Part shown: in pieces, positions 1 to 9,266 of the stretch
How the letters are laid out: every line of letters starts with the position of its first letter
Position numbering within the stretch: position 1 is the stretch's first letter
DNA from: Oscillospiraceae bacterium
Lineage (GTDB): Bacteria; Bacillota; Clostridia; Oscillospirales; Ruminococcaceae
DNA length: 64,000 nt
NCBI GenBank assembly: GCA_017408395.1
Contig: JAFQUQ010000054.1
Coordinates: 25,083 to 89,082, forward strand
Direction: 5' to 3'
Notes under the pieces: model-generated
Told to the model about the DNA's origin: nothing
The model's database searches: none
What the model saw: the letters and a program-made list of their open reading frames with translations, nothing else
Translations under genes and position numbers: made by a program

Positions 1-214
1 TCATTTCACCTGTACTGACGAAAACAGGGCGGCTTCGCTGGATTATGACCTGACTGCAAACGCTTACGAAAACTCCTGCGGCTTTGCAATGATAATGAAG
101 GACGGCGGTCTGTTCTACATTCCCAAAAGGAATTTATCCGATGAACAGAAGCATATGCTTCACAGCGTAATGGTAAACAAGTTCGGCTCTAAATTTTCAG
201 TTACCGCAATTTAA
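1..214 (+). CDS. YcxB-like protein, C-terminal part (cut by window edge)
   Basis: The reading frame is open from base 2 to a TAA at 212-214, so only the last 70 codons are seen. The readable end contains GLFYIPKRNLSDEQ followed by a short amphipathic tail. This matches the C-terminal domain of YcxB-like proteins, where a PH-like fold follows two membrane helices. The next gene, 13 bases on, is of the same kind, so the two are probably a tandem pair in one transcript. The function of the family is unknown. The family call rests on a short segment. Confidence 0.6.
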   Translation, partial: HFTCTDENRAASLDYDLTANAYENSCGFAMIMKDGGLFYIPKRNLSDEQKHMLHSVMVNKFGSKFSVTAI

Positions 215-227
215 AGGAGGCAGACAG

Positions 228-752
228 ATGGACAATGAATTCATATGCCCCGTTGAAGTAAACTGCGGAGAAGAGCCTGCTTTTGAAGCTGTCAGCACAA
301 TGGACGGTGACGCTGTTTACCGCCTTGAAAAATTTGCAAATATTCACGTTAAAAAGCTTCGTCTTGCAGTAACGATACTGTCGGCGATTTTATCGGTGAC
401 AGCGTTTCTGACAGGATTTATCCTTACAGCACTTGTATGCTTCTGCGTTTTTTACAGCTGTGTTATGCACTATATCACAAGCAAAAAGAGAGCGTACAAA
501 TTTGCCGAAGCAGCAAGCAAGGCAGTAAAATTCAGCTTTTACGGCAATTTTATGATATACTGCACAGACATAAGTGCGCTCCGCATAAATTACAGTGAAT
601 TCAAGGCTGTTTACGGAACTGACTATGGCTTTGTTTTTTTACTGCCCACAGGAAAAAGCTTACTGCTAAAAAAGGAATGCTGCGGAAAGTTTATAAGCGA
701 GCTTACGGCAATGCTTAAAGACAGGCTTAAAGAAAAATATACGGCTAAATGA
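228..752 (+). CDS. YcxB-like two-helix membrane protein
   Basis: A 174-residue protein. The ribosome site AAAGGAGG sits 7 bases before the ATG. Residues 1-40 are cytosolic and acidic. Two adjacent hydrophobic helices follow at about 45-85 (LRLAVTILSAILSVTAFLTG, then ALVCFCVFYSCVMHY). After them comes a soluble domain with the pattern FYGNFMIYC...YSEFKAVYGTDYGFVFLLPTGKSLLLKKE, which is the YcxB-like layout. It repeats the type of the gene upstream and may be a duplicate that has diverged. Nothing in the sequence shows a substrate or enzymatic site. Confidence 0.6.
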   Translation: MDNEFICPVEVNCGEEPAFEAVSTMDGDAVYRLEKFANIHVKKLRLAVTILSAILSVTAFLTGFILTALVCFCVFYSCVMHYITSKKRAYKFAEAASKAVKFSFYGNFMIYCTDISALRINYSEFKAVYGTDYGFVFLLPTGKSLLLKKECCGKFISELTAMLKDRLKEKYTAK

Positions 753-775
753 TAAAATGAAAGGACGATACATAT

Positions 776-1792
776 ATGAAAATTATCGTTGACGCATTCG
801 GCGGAGACAACTCCCCCGACGAGGTTATAAAGGGTGCCGCAATGGCGGTTGAAAAGCTTGATGTGGACATCGTCCTCACAGGCGACGAAGAAAAGATAAA
901 GAAGTTTGCTTCCGAAAACAACGTGTCCCTTGACAGAATTACAATTATGCACACAGAGTCCGTTATCGACATTCACGAGGAGCCTACAAGAATTATCAAG
1001 GAACGCTCCGACTGCTCAATGGCTATCGGTCTGAAGGCTCTTGCTGACGGCGAAGGCGACGCTTTCGTTTCCGCAGGCAGCACAGGTGCTCTCGTAGTCG
1101 GCGCAACATTTATTGCAAAGCGTTTAAAGGGTATAAAGCGTGCCGCACTTGCGCCTATCCTCCCTACCGACAAGGGACAGGTTATGCTTATTGACGCAGG
1201 CGCAAACGTTGACTGCCGTCCTGAAATGCTTGTACAGTTTGCAATTATGGGCAGCTGCTATATGGAAAAGGTCCTCGGCTACGAGAACCCTAACGTCGGT
1301 CTTATCAACGTAGGCGCAGAGGACACAAAGGGCAGAGAAATGGACGTTGAAGCCTACAAAATGCTTCAGAAGGCTCCTGTAAACTTCGGCGGCAACCTTG
1401 AAGCAAGAGAGCTCCCGTTCGGCGAATTCCAGGTTGCCGTTTCCGATGGTTTCACAGGAAACGTTGCGCTTAAGCTTTACGAGGGTATGGGAAAATTCTT
1501 CTCAAACTCCATCAAGGGTATCTTCAAAGGCAGCTTCGGCGGCAAAATTGCCGCACTCCTTGTTATGAAGGAAATCAAGGCTTTCAGAAAGAAGCTGGAC
1601 ACTTCCGAGGTAGGCGGCGCTGTTTTAATGGGTATTGCAAAGCCTGTTATCAAGGCTCACGGCAACTCCGATGCAAAGGCATTCTACAATGCGATACGTC
1701 AGGCTAAAAACTGCGTGGACGGCGATGTTATCGGTGAAATTTCACGTTCTCTCGAACAGCTTAAGGCTAAGGAAGCCGCAGGCTCAAAGTAA
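776..1792 (+). CDS. plsX: phosphate acyltransferase PlsX
   Basis: A 338-residue protein of normal PlsX length, beginning MKIIVDAFGGDNSP, the family N-terminus. In the known pathway PlsX makes acyl-phosphate from acyl-ACP, which PlsY then uses to acylate glycerol-3-phosphate in phospholipid synthesis; it works at the inner face of the membrane. The conserved stretches SAGSTGALVVGA (about residue 101), GANVDCRPEML and DGFTGNVALKL are all present, so it should be active. The ribosome site AAAGGA precedes the ATG. In many Firmicutes acpP lies between plsX and rnc; here rnc follows after 18 bases and acpP is absent. Confidence 0.96.
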   Translation: MKIIVDAFGGDNSPDEVIKGAAMAVEKLDVDIVLTGDEEKIKKFASENNVSLDRITIMHTESVIDIHEEPTRIIKERSDCSMAIGLKALADGEGDAFVSAGSTGALVVGATFIAKRLKGIKRAALAPILPTDKGQVMLIDAGANVDCRPEMLVQFAIMGSCYMEKVLGYENPNVGLINVGAEDTKGREMDVEAYKMLQKAPVNFGGNLEARELPFGEFQVAVSDGFTGNVALKLYEGMGKFFSNSIKGIFKGSFGGKIAALLVMKEIKAFRKKLDTSEVGGAVLMGIAKPVIKAHGNSDAKAFYNAIRQAKNCVDGDVIGEISRSLEQLKAKEAAGSK

Positions 1793-1810
1793 CACAAGAA
1801 AGGATAGTTT

Positions 1811-2497
1811 ATGGACTTTTCCGCGTTTGAAAAATTAATCGGATATACGTTTAAGAATAAGGAGCTTCTTCACGAGGCTCTGTCACATTCATCCTATGCA
1901 AACGAACATAAACACAGCAGAAATTCCAACGAGCGTCTGGAATTTCTGGGTGACAGCGTGCTTTCGATAGTGGTATCGGAGCACCTGTTCAGCCATTTCA
2001 AGCATCTCCCGGAGGGTGACCTTACAAAAATAAGAGCGTCCCTTGTGTGCGAAAAGGCACTGTACGAATTTTCACATAAAATCGAACTGGGCAAATTTAT
2101 ACTTCTTGGCAAGGGCGAGGAAAACAGCGGCGGCAGAGAGCGTCCGTCCATTATCGCAGACGCATTCGAAGCTGTCATAGCGGCGATTTTCCTTGACGGC
2201 GGAATGGAAGCCGCACGTGAATACGTTCTCGGTTTCATCCCCGACAACCTTGACAGGAACAGGTCGAAGGCACTCAACGACTACAAGACCGTACTCCAGG
2301 AAATCATCCAGCGAAACCCTGAGGAAAAGGTTGAGTATGTGCTTAAAGACCAGTCGGGTCCCGACCATAACAGAGTTTTCGTTGTGCAGGTAATGCTCAA
2401 CTCAAACGTCATCGGCACAGGCGAAGGCAGAAGCAAGAAGCAGGCTGAACAGATGGCCGCAAAGGAAGCCCTTGAGCTTATGGGGTACAAGAACTGA
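1811..2497 (+). CDS. rnc: ribonuclease III
   Basis: A 228-residue RNase III. The signature NERLEFLGDSV lies at residues 40-50, with the catalytic glutamate and aspartate, and the second acidic cluster DAFEAVIAAIFLDGG follows at about 117-131. From about residue 157 comes a double-stranded RNA-binding domain (DYKTVLQEIIQ, then KKQAEQMAAKEAL). The enzyme cuts double-stranded RNA in rRNA and mRNA processing. The ATG follows GAAAGGATAGTTT. Its TGA overlaps the ATG of the next gene by one base, so the two are probably coupled in translation. Confidence 0.97.
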   Translation: MDFSAFEKLIGYTFKNKELLHEALSHSSYANEHKHSRNSNERLEFLGDSVLSIVVSEHLFSHFKHLPEGDLTKIRASLVCEKALYEFSHKIELGKFILLGKGEENSGGRERPSIIADAFEAVIAAIFLDGGMEAAREYVLGFIPDNLDRNRSKALNDYKTVLQEIIQRNPEEKVEYVLKDQSGPDHNRVFVVQVMLNSNVIGTGEGRSKKQAEQMAAKEALELMGYKN

Positions 2498-3495
2498 TGA
2501 AGCACAGCAACATCTCGGTTTTCATTCCCCATAAAGGCTGTCCCAACTGCTGTTCTTTCTGCAATCAGCGCACCATAAGCGGTACGGTAAATCCACCCTC
2601 CGCCGCAGAAATAACGGAGCTTCTGGAAAACGCCTGCTTAAAGCTCAGACACCCCGAAAATACGGAAATAGCCTTTTTCGGCGGAAGCTTTACGGCGATA
2701 GACAGGGAGTATATGCTCTCTCTCCTTGAAGCCGCACAGCCTTTTATGCTTAAGTATAAACTTGCGGGAATACGCATTTCAACACGTCCCGACTGCATTG
2801 ACGGAGACGTACTGACCATACTTAAAAAGTACGGCGTAAGTTCAATCGAACTTGGTGCACAATCAATGCGTGACGATGTGCTTAAAGCAAACGACAGAGG
2901 ACACACGGCGGAGGATGTAAGAAAAGCGTCTGTGCTGATTAAAGAATACGGCTTCTCGCTGGGCTTGCAGATGATGACGGGGCTTTATCTTTCCGAGCCT
3001 GCCGACGACATTTTTACGGCAGAAGAGATCATTGCCTTAAAGCCTGAAACGGTGCGTATCTACCCCGTTGTGATACTTGGCGGAACTAAGCTTGCCGACC
3101 TGTATCAGAGCGGCGTATACAGAACATATTCACTTGATGAAATGACGGAGCTGTGCGCAATGCTGCTGGAAAAATTCGAGGCGGCGGATATTAAAGTGAT
3201 ACGTCTGGGGCTTCACGCTTCGGAAGGCGTTGAGGGCGACGCTGTGGGCGGCTATTATCACCCTGCCTTCAAGGAACTCTGCCTCGGAGCAATATTCCGC
3301 AGGCAAATGGAAAATCTGCTTACAGAGCAGGGCAGCTTCACGGTCTACGTTTCCCCACGCTGTTTAAGTATGGCGTCGGGACAGAAAAAATGCAACATAG
3401 ATTATTTCAAAGAAAAAGGCATAGATATAAAAATCAAGGCAGACCCGCGTCTTTGCGGACGTGAACTGCGGATTGAGAAATTTACACAGAATTAA
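2497..3495 (+). CDS. Elp3-like radical SAM protein
   Basis: A 332-residue protein with the radical SAM cluster motif CX3CX2C at C15, C19 and C22 (CPNCCSFC). FFGGSFTAID (about residues 59-68) matches the SAM-binding GGE-like region, and IRISTRPDCID belongs to the Elp3/coproporphyrinogen-oxidase-like branch. Radical SAM proteins of this group sit between rnc and smc in many Clostridia. They are often annotated Elp3-like, but no acetyltransferase domain is present here and the substrate is not known. Because its start overlaps the rnc stop, it is translated together with rnc. Confidence 0.85.
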   Translation: MKHSNISVFIPHKGCPNCCSFCNQRTISGTVNPPSAAEITELLENACLKLRHPENTEIAFFGGSFTAIDREYMLSLLEAAQPFMLKYKLAGIRISTRPDCIDGDVLTILKKYGVSSIELGAQSMRDDVLKANDRGHTAEDVRKASVLIKEYGFSLGLQMMTGLYLSEPADDIFTAEEIIALKPETVRIYPVVILGGTKLADLYQSGVYRTYSLDEMTELCAMLLEKFEAADIKVIRLGLHASEGVEGDAVGGYYHPAFKELCLGAIFRRQMENLLTEQGSFTVYVSPRCLSMASGQKKCNIDYFKEKGIDIKIKADPRLCGRELRIEKFTQN

Positions 3496-3507
3496 GGAGC
3501 AAATCAG

Positions 3508-6500
3508 ATGTATCTGGAATCATTGGAGCTTCAGGGGTTCAAATCCTTTCCCGATAAAATCAAACTGACCTTCGACAAGGGTCTTACAGCTGTTGTAGGA
3601 CCTAACGGAAGCGGTAAATCAAACATCGGCGACGCTGTGCGCTGGGTGCTTGGCGAACAGTCCTCAAAGACTCTGCGAGGAGCAAAGATGGAGGACGTTA
3701 TTTTCGCAGGTACACAGTTCAGAAAGCCCGTGGGCTTTGCACAGGTTACGCTCAATATCGTAAACAACAGAGGAATTTTACAGATACCCTCGGAACAGGT
3801 CTCCGTTACAAGAAAGCTTTACCGAAGCGGCGAAAGTGAGTACCTTATAAACGGTGCGCAGGTGCGCTTAAAGGACATCTACGAGCTTTTTATGGACACG
3901 GGTCTGGGACGTGACGGCTACTCCATCATCGGACAGGGCCGTGTTGCGGAAATCGTATCCGCAAAGTCAAACGAGCGCCGTGAGATCTTCGAGGAAGCGG
4001 CAGGGATTTCAAAATTCCGCTACAAAAAAGCAGAAGCGGAGCGTAAGCTTGCAGCCGCACAGGATAACATTTTACGCTTAAGGGACATCATCGGTGAGCT
4101 TGAAAGCCGTGTTGAACCTCTCCGTATACAATCGGAAAAAGCGGCAAAGTTTATCGAATATTCCGAAAAAAGAAAGTCGCTGGAAATTACCGTCTGGGTA
4201 AATCAGCTTGACGACCTTAAAAAAAATCTTGAGGAGCTTTCCGATAAGCTTCTCATCAGCACCAACGAATACAACGGAATTGAGGCGGACATCTCCCGTC
4301 TTGAAGATGAAATAACCGACCTGTCGGAAAAAATGCAGAACAATCTCATCCGCATTGAGGAAATGAGAAACGAGATACTTGAATCGGAACGCTCAAACAC
4401 TCAGATTCACGCAGATATTGCCGTTTGCGAAAATGAGATCCGCCACTGCAACGAAACCATTGCTGAAATAAATGAGCAGATGGAACTTACCAAGAATTCA
4501 AATCAGGAAAACCGTAAGCTTATCGAAGAAAAGCTTGAACTTATCAGGGAAACTCAGCAGAGAGCTGCCGACTCAAAGAAAAGATACGGCGAAGTAAGCG
4601 AGCTTTTCAACAAGACCGTCAGCGAGCAGGACAGCTTCAACAGCCTGTTTTCAGAGGTACAGTCACAGCTTAACAGGCTCTACATCAGACAATCCGAATG
4701 CACCGTTTCAATCTCATCGGGCAAGCAGAGCATAGAGGATATTTCCGCACAGAACGACCTTGCAAAACAGCAGGACGAGGCTTTGCGTATTGCCGCAGAA
4801 GAGCTTGAAAGCGAGCGTAAGGAAACTGCCGACGGAGTTTTGATGCTTGAAGAAAGAAACGGCGAGCTTAACAACCGTATCGCAGGTCTTTCCAAGCTTT
4901 ACAGCGGACGTGCGGAAAAGCTTAACGCCGCAAAAAAACAGCTTGACGACATAAATTTTGCTATCCGTGACAAGGAACAGCGTATCCGTATGCTGACCGA
5001 CCTTGAAAACAGTATGGAGGGCTTTGCGCATTCCGTAAAGCAGATTCTTAAAGCTTCAAAAACAGGTCAGTTAAGCGGAATTTACGGCTCCGTTGCACAG
5101 CTTATAAAGGTTGAAGCGGAGTACAGCGTTGCAATCGAAACCGCACTGGGCGGTGCTTTGCAGAATATCGTGGTTGAAAACGAGGACATTGCAAAGCGTG
5201 GTATCAGACTTTTACAGGAAAATAAAGCAGGCCGTGCGACCTTCCTGCCCCTTACCTCCGTAAAGGGCACAAGACTTGCGGAAAAGGGCCTTGAGGACTG
5301 CGACGGCTTCGTTGCACTTGCGGTAGACCTTGCAGACTTTGATGAGAAGCTGACAGGGGTCTATAACTCTCTGCTGGGACGTATCGCAGTTGCCGAGGAC
5401 ATTGACAGCGCAACCCTTATCGCAAAGAAGTACGGCTATAAATTCCGCATCGTCACCCTTGACGGTCAGGTCATAAACGCAGGCGGTTCATTTACGGGCG
5501 GTTCTACTGCAAAATCAAGCGGCGTGCTTACCCGTAAGAACGACATCGAAAAGCTTACGGCAGAGAAAAATTCACTCTCAGCAAAGCTTGGAGAAGTAAA
5601 GCAGACCTGCGATAAAATGCAGGCGGAAGCCGACAAGCTGGGCTTTGATATTGAAGCCGCAAAGGACGAGCTTAACACTCTCAATTCAGATAAGATACGC
5701 TTTGAAGCCGAGCTTAAGCGTATTGACGCAATGCTTGCGCAGAATGCCGAGCAGCGTAAAACTGCCGCTGAAAATTCAGAAAAGGCAGATGAACGTCTTG
5801 AAGCTGCAAAGAAGCTTCTTGCGGAAACGGAAGCGGCTCTTGCGGAAACGGAAAAGGAAATTTCCGGAAAGGAAAGGACCGTTTCCGAAAACGAGGAACA
5901 GCGTAAGGAAATGCAGGAAAAGCGTGACGCTCTCACGGAAGAAATGTCTGCACTTCGCCTTGAAGAAGCAGAGCTTGCAAAGGACATTGAGGCTCTCCAT
6001 GCCGAGGTCAAGCGTCTTGAAGAGCAGTGCCTTGAAATCGGTGACAGCTCCGCAAAGCTTACGCTTGAACTTGACAGACAGAACGCTCTCATTCAGGAAA
6101 AGCTTCACCGCATAGAGGAGCTGAACTCTCAGCTTAAAGGCTCAAAGGAAGCGGTAGAGGCAATAAACGAAAAAATCTCCGCCGCACAGTCTGAACAGCG
6201 TACAATGGAACAGCGCTCCAACGAAGCACGTGCGCAGGTGCGTCAGCTTTCGGACGGCAAGGAAAAATACAGCCGTGAAATGACCCGTCTTGAAGAAAGA
6301 AAGGTTTCCGTTCAGAACTCCTACGATAAAATCATCGCTGAAATGTCCGAACAGTACAACCTCTACCTTACCGAAGCAAGAGAGCTTGCACAGCCTGTTG
6401 ACGACCTGCTTGTCTTACAGCGTGACCTTGCTGAGATAAAGCAGAAGATACGCTCACTTGGCAGTGTAAACGTAGCGGCTATCGAAGAATACAAGGAAGT

Positions 6501-7068
6501 TTCAGAACGATATAATTTTATGTCAGAACAGCTTCACGACGTTGAAAGCTCAAAGCGTGAGCTTGAAAAGCTTATCGACGAGCTTACGGACAATATGCGC
6601 CGTCAGTTTACGGAAAGCTTCAATCAGATAAACGAGAACTTCAAGAAAATTTTCGTTGAGCTTTTCGGCGGCGGACAGGGCGAGCTTACGCTGACAGACC
6701 CCGAAGATGTACTTGAATCGGGTATTGAGATCAGGGTCGCTCCTCCGGGCAAGGTAATCAAGAATCTTTCACTGCTTTCAGGCGGTGAGCAGGCTTTCGT
6801 TGCGATTGCAATCTACTTCTCCATCCTTAAGCTTAAGCCTGCGCCATTCTGTATCCTTGACGAAATCGAAGCTGCCCTTGACGATATAAATGTTGTAAAG
6901 TACGCACAGTATCTGCGTAATTTTACAGATACAACACAGTTTATTCTCGTAACCCACAGACGAGGCTCAATGGACGAAGCAGACGTTATGTACGGCGTAA
7001 CAATGCAGGAAAAGGGTATCTCAAAGATACTCCGCCTTGAACAGCCTCCTGCGGAATTCAACACATAA
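3508..7068 (+). CDS. smc: chromosome segregation protein SMC
   Basis: An 1186-residue SMC ATPase, the usual length. The Walker A motif GPNGSGKS is at residues 31-38. Two long charged coiled coils (about 170-500 and 670-1020) flank a hinge at about 510-650 (GIYGSVAQLIKVE ... GGSFTGGS). The C-terminal half-site has the ABC signature LSGGEQAFVAIA and the Walker B segment CILDEIEAALD. SMC forms a ring with ScpA and ScpB, not seen in this window, that organises and segregates the chromosome. The ATG follows AAGGAGCAAATCAG, 13 bases after the radical SAM stop. Confidence 0.98.
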   Translation: MYLESLELQGFKSFPDKIKLTFDKGLTAVVGPNGSGKSNIGDAVRWVLGEQSSKTLRGAKMEDVIFAGTQFRKPVGFAQVTLNIVNNRGILQIPSEQVSVTRKLYRSGESEYLINGAQVRLKDIYELFMDTGLGRDGYSIIGQGRVAEIVSAKSNERREIFEEAAGISKFRYKKAEAERKLAAAQDNILRLRDIIGELESRVEPLRIQSEKAAKFIEYSEKRKSLEITVWVNQLDDLKKNLEELSDKLLISTNEYNGIEADISRLEDEITDLSEKMQNNLIRIEEMRNEILESERSNTQIHADIAVCENEIRHCNETIAEINEQMELTKNSNQENRKLIEEKLELIRETQQRAADSKKRYGEVSELFNKTVSEQDSFNSLFSEVQSQLNRLYIRQSECTVSISSGKQSIEDISAQNDLAKQQDEALRIAAEELESERKETADGVLMLEERNGELNNRIAGLSKLYSGRAEKLNAAKKQLDDINFAIRDKEQRIRMLTDLENSMEGFAHSVKQILKASKTGQLSGIYGSVAQLIKVEAEYSVAIETALGGALQNIVVENEDIAKRGIRLLQENKAGRATFLPLTSVKGTRLAEKGLEDCDGFVALAVDLADFDEKLTGVYNSLLGRIAVAEDIDSATLIAKKYGYKFRIVTLDGQVINAGGSFTGGSTAKSSGVLTRKNDIEKLTAEKNSLSAKLGEVKQTCDKMQAEADKLGFDIEAAKDELNTLNSDKIRFEAELKRIDAMLAQNAEQRKTAAENSEKADERLEAAKKLLAETEAALAETEKEISGKERTVSENEEQRKEMQEKRDALTEEMSALRLEEAELAKDIEALHAEVKRLEEQCLEIGDSSAKLTLELDRQNALIQEKLHRIEELNSQLKGSKEAVEAINEKISAAQSEQRTMEQRSNEARAQVRQLSDGKEKYSREMTRLEERKVSVQNSYDKIIAEMSEQYNLYLTEARELAQPVDDLLVLQRDLAEIKQKIRSLGSVNVAAIEEYKEVSERYNFMSEQLHDVESSKRELEKLIDELTDNMRRQFTESFNQINENFKKIFVELFGGGQGELTLTDPEDVLESGIEIRVAPPGKVIKNLSLLSGGEQAFVAIAIYFSILKLKPAPFCILDEIEAALDDINVVKYAQYLRNFTDTTQFILVTHRRGSMDEADVMYGVTMQEKGISKILRLEQPPAEFNT

Positions 7069-7087
7069 ACGAAAGGACGGTGCCACA

Positions 7088-8392
7088 ATGAGCTTTTTCA
7101 GCAAAATTGCAGCCGGAATTAAAAAAACCAAGGACTCTATGATGGGCAAATTCGAGTCCCTTGTCAACTCCTTCACCAAAATCGACGAGGAGTTTTTCGA
7201 GGAGCTTGAAGAACTGCTTATTACCTGTGACATCGGCGTTGAAACCTCCCTTGCAATCTGTGAAAAGCTGAGGGGCAAGGTTAAGGAAAAAGGCCTGACC
7301 AACCCCGATGAAATAAAGGACTGCTTAAAGGACATCATTACGGAAATGCTGGGTGAGGACAAGCCTCTCGACCTTTCAACCACCCCTTCCGTTATACTTA
7401 TTATCGGCGTAAACGGCGCAGGCAAGACCACTACCATCGGCAAGCTTGCGGCTAAGTATAAAAATCAGGGTAAAAAGGTGCTTGTTGCGGCGGCGGATAC
7501 CTTCCGTGCGGCTGCAATCGACCAGCTTGAAGTATGGACCCAGCGTGCGGGCGTTGACATCGTTAAACACGCGGAAGGCTCCGACCCTGCTTCCGTTATT
7601 TTCGACGCTGTTACCGCCGCAAAGGCAAGAGGTACAGACGTGCTTATCTGCGACACGGCAGGACGTCTTCACAACAAGAAAAATCTTATGGACGAGCTGA
7701 AGAAAATCAGCCGTATCATTCACGAACAGGGACAGGGCTGTTCACTTGAAACCCTCCTTGTCCTTGACGCTACAACAGGTCAGAATGCCGTAAATCAGGC
7801 TAAGCTTTTCAGCGAGGTCGCTGATATTACGGGTATCGTCCTGACTAAACTTGACGGTACTGCAAAGGGCGGTATTATCATTTCCATCCACAACGAGCTT
7901 GGTATTCCCGTTAAGCTTGTGGGCGTAGGCGAAAAGCTTGACGACTTACAGGAATTCAACGCACGTGACTTTGCGGAAGCACTCTTTGCAACAGAAACAG
8001 ACTTCGACTACAACTACGAGCGTCTTACCGACGATGAAGAAAAGGACGACGACGATTCCCTTATTGACGAAATCAAGGAAGAAGCCGCAGAGCTTGTTGA
8101 GGAAGTCAAGGAGGAAACTGCCGAGGCTGTTGAGGAAATCAAGGAAGAAGCTGCCGAGGCTGTTGAGGAAATCAAGGAATTTGCAGAAGACGTAAAGGAA
8201 AAGGCTGAGGACATCAAGGAAGAAATTGCGGAAACTGTCGAAGAAATCAAGGATAAGCTTGACGGCGACGATGAAGAAGCTTCCGAAGCTGAGGACGACG
8301 GCTCCGAAAAGAAGGAAAAGGGCGGCAAGTTCAGCTGGCTGTTCAAGGAAATTTCCTTCGGGAAGAAAAACAAAGACAATAAGGAGGACTGA
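7088..8392 (+). CDS. ftsY: signal recognition particle receptor FtsY, acidic tail at C-terminus
   Basis: The start is placed at ATG 7088 because GAAAGGACGG lies just before it; an earlier in-frame start at 7037 overlaps the smc end and lacks a good ribosome site. The protein is 434 residues. Residues 1-303 form the NG GTPase domain: GVNGAGKTT at about 107-115, [17 protein letters not shown] and [10 protein letters not shown]. FtsY docks SRP-ribosome complexes at the membrane. Family members usually carry the acidic A domain in front of NG; here there is almost nothing in front. Instead about 130 residues follow it: an acidic stretch, then roughly 11-residue repeats of the type [11 protein letters not shown], then a basic end (KKNKDNKED). 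Confidence 0.95.
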   Translation: MSFFSKIAAGIKKTKDSMMGKFESLVNSFTKIDEEFFEELEELLITCDIGVETSLAICEKLRGKVKEKGLTNPDEIKDCLKDIITEMLGEDKPLDLSTTPSVILIIGVNGAGKTTTIGKLAAKYKNQGKKVLVAAADTFRAAAIDQLEVWTQRAGVDIVKHAEGSDPASVIFDAVTAAKARGTDVLICDTAGRLHNKKNLMDELKKISRIIHEQGQGCSLETLLVLDATTGQNAVNQAKLFSEVADITGIVLTKLDGTAKGGIIISIHNELGIPVKLVGVGEKLDDLQEFNARDFAEALFATETDFDYNYERLTDDEEKDDDDSLIDEIKEEAAELVEEVKEETAEAVEEIKEEAAEAVEEIKEFAEDVKEKAEDIKEEIAETVEEIKDKLDGDDEEASEAEDDGSEKKEKGGKFSWLFKEISFGKKNKDNKED

Positions 8393-8394
8393 TT

Positions 8395-8967
8395 ATGAAA
8401 ATAATTTTAGCCTCCAACAATAAGAATAAACTCCGTGAGTTCAGCGAGATACTCAACCCTATGGGCTATGAGGTCATCACACAGGCTGAAGCAGGGGCAG
8501 ACATTGAAGCCGAAGAAAACGGCACCACCTTTGAGGAAAATTCCTACATTAAAGCAAAGGCGGCTTACGATTTAACAAAGCTGCCCGTTATTGCAGACGA
8601 CAGCGGTCTTGAGGTTGACACTCTCAACGGCGAGCCTGGAATTTATTCCGCAAGATACGCAGAGCCTGATAAGCTTTGCGAAACGGTGCTTGAAAAAATG
8701 AAGGACGTGCCCGATGAAAAGCGTACTGCACGTTTTGTATGCGTGGTATGCTACATCGGTGAAAATGGTGAGCATTTCACTGTAAGAGGTACCTGCGAGG
8801 GTAAGATAGGTTACGAAAAAAGAGGCACAAACGGCTTCGGCTACGACCCCATTTTTATGTACGGCGAAAAGTCCTTTGCCGAGCTTACGGCAGAAGAAAA
8901 GAACAGCGTGAGCCACCGTGCAGACGCTTTAAGAAAGTTTAAACAGACATTGCAGAAAGGAAAATGA
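8395..8967 (+). CDS. rdgB: non-canonical purine NTP pyrophosphatase (RdgB/HAM1)
   Basis: A 190-residue member of the RdgB/HAM1 family, which hydrolyses ITP, dITP and XTP to monophosphates and keeps deaminated purines out of nucleic acids. The N-terminal LASNNKNKLREF and the active-site stretch ADDSGLEVDTLNGEPGIYSARYA are both intact, as is the C-terminal GFGYDPIF followed by SHRADAL. It starts just after the ftsY TGA with AAGGAGG 8 bases ahead, so it belongs to the same transcript. Confidence 0.95.
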   Translation: MKIILASNNKNKLREFSEILNPMGYEVITQAEAGADIEAEENGTTFEENSYIKAKAAYDLTKLPVIADDSGLEVDTLNGEPGIYSARYAEPDKLCETVLEKMKDVPDEKRTARFVCVVCYIGENGEHFTVRGTCEGKIGYEKRGTNGFGYDPIFMYGEKSFAELTAEEKNSVSHRADALRKFKQTLQKGK

Positions 8968-8969
8968 TT

Positions 8970-9266
8970 ATGCTTACAAGCAAACAGAGAGCCGTTTTAA
9001 AGAGCATTGCCGCAAACGAGGACACTATCCTCCAGGTAGGCAAAAACGGCATTATAGATACACTGGTCTCTCAGGTAAACGACGCTTTGAAGGCAAGAGA
9101 GCTTATTAAAATGAAGGTTCTCGACAACTCAATGCTCTCCGCACAGGAGGCGGCTTTTGAGCTTGCAGAAAAAACAAAGTCCGAGGTCGTTCACGTTATC
9201 GGAAGCAAGTTCGTGCTCTTCAAGCGCAATCCTCAGGACCCTAAAATCGACCTTAAAACAAAGTAA
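8970..9266 (+). CDS. yhbY: YhbY/CRM-domain RNA-binding protein
   Basis: A 98-residue single CRM domain starting MLTSKQRAVLKSIA, with the KNGI turn that replaces the family GKxG loop. YhbY proteins bind pre-50S ribosomal particles. Two in-frame ATGs exist, at 8964 and 8970. The second is preferred because AGAAAGGA is about 8 bases from it, while the first is almost on top of that site. The gene overlaps or abuts the rdgB stop (8965-8967), and its own TAA overlaps the nadD ATG. Confidence 0.9.
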   Translation: MLTSKQRAVLKSIAANEDTILQVGKNGIIDTLVSQVNDALKARELIKMKVLDNSMLSAQEAAFELAEKTKSEVVHVIGSKFVLFKRNPQDPKIDLKTK

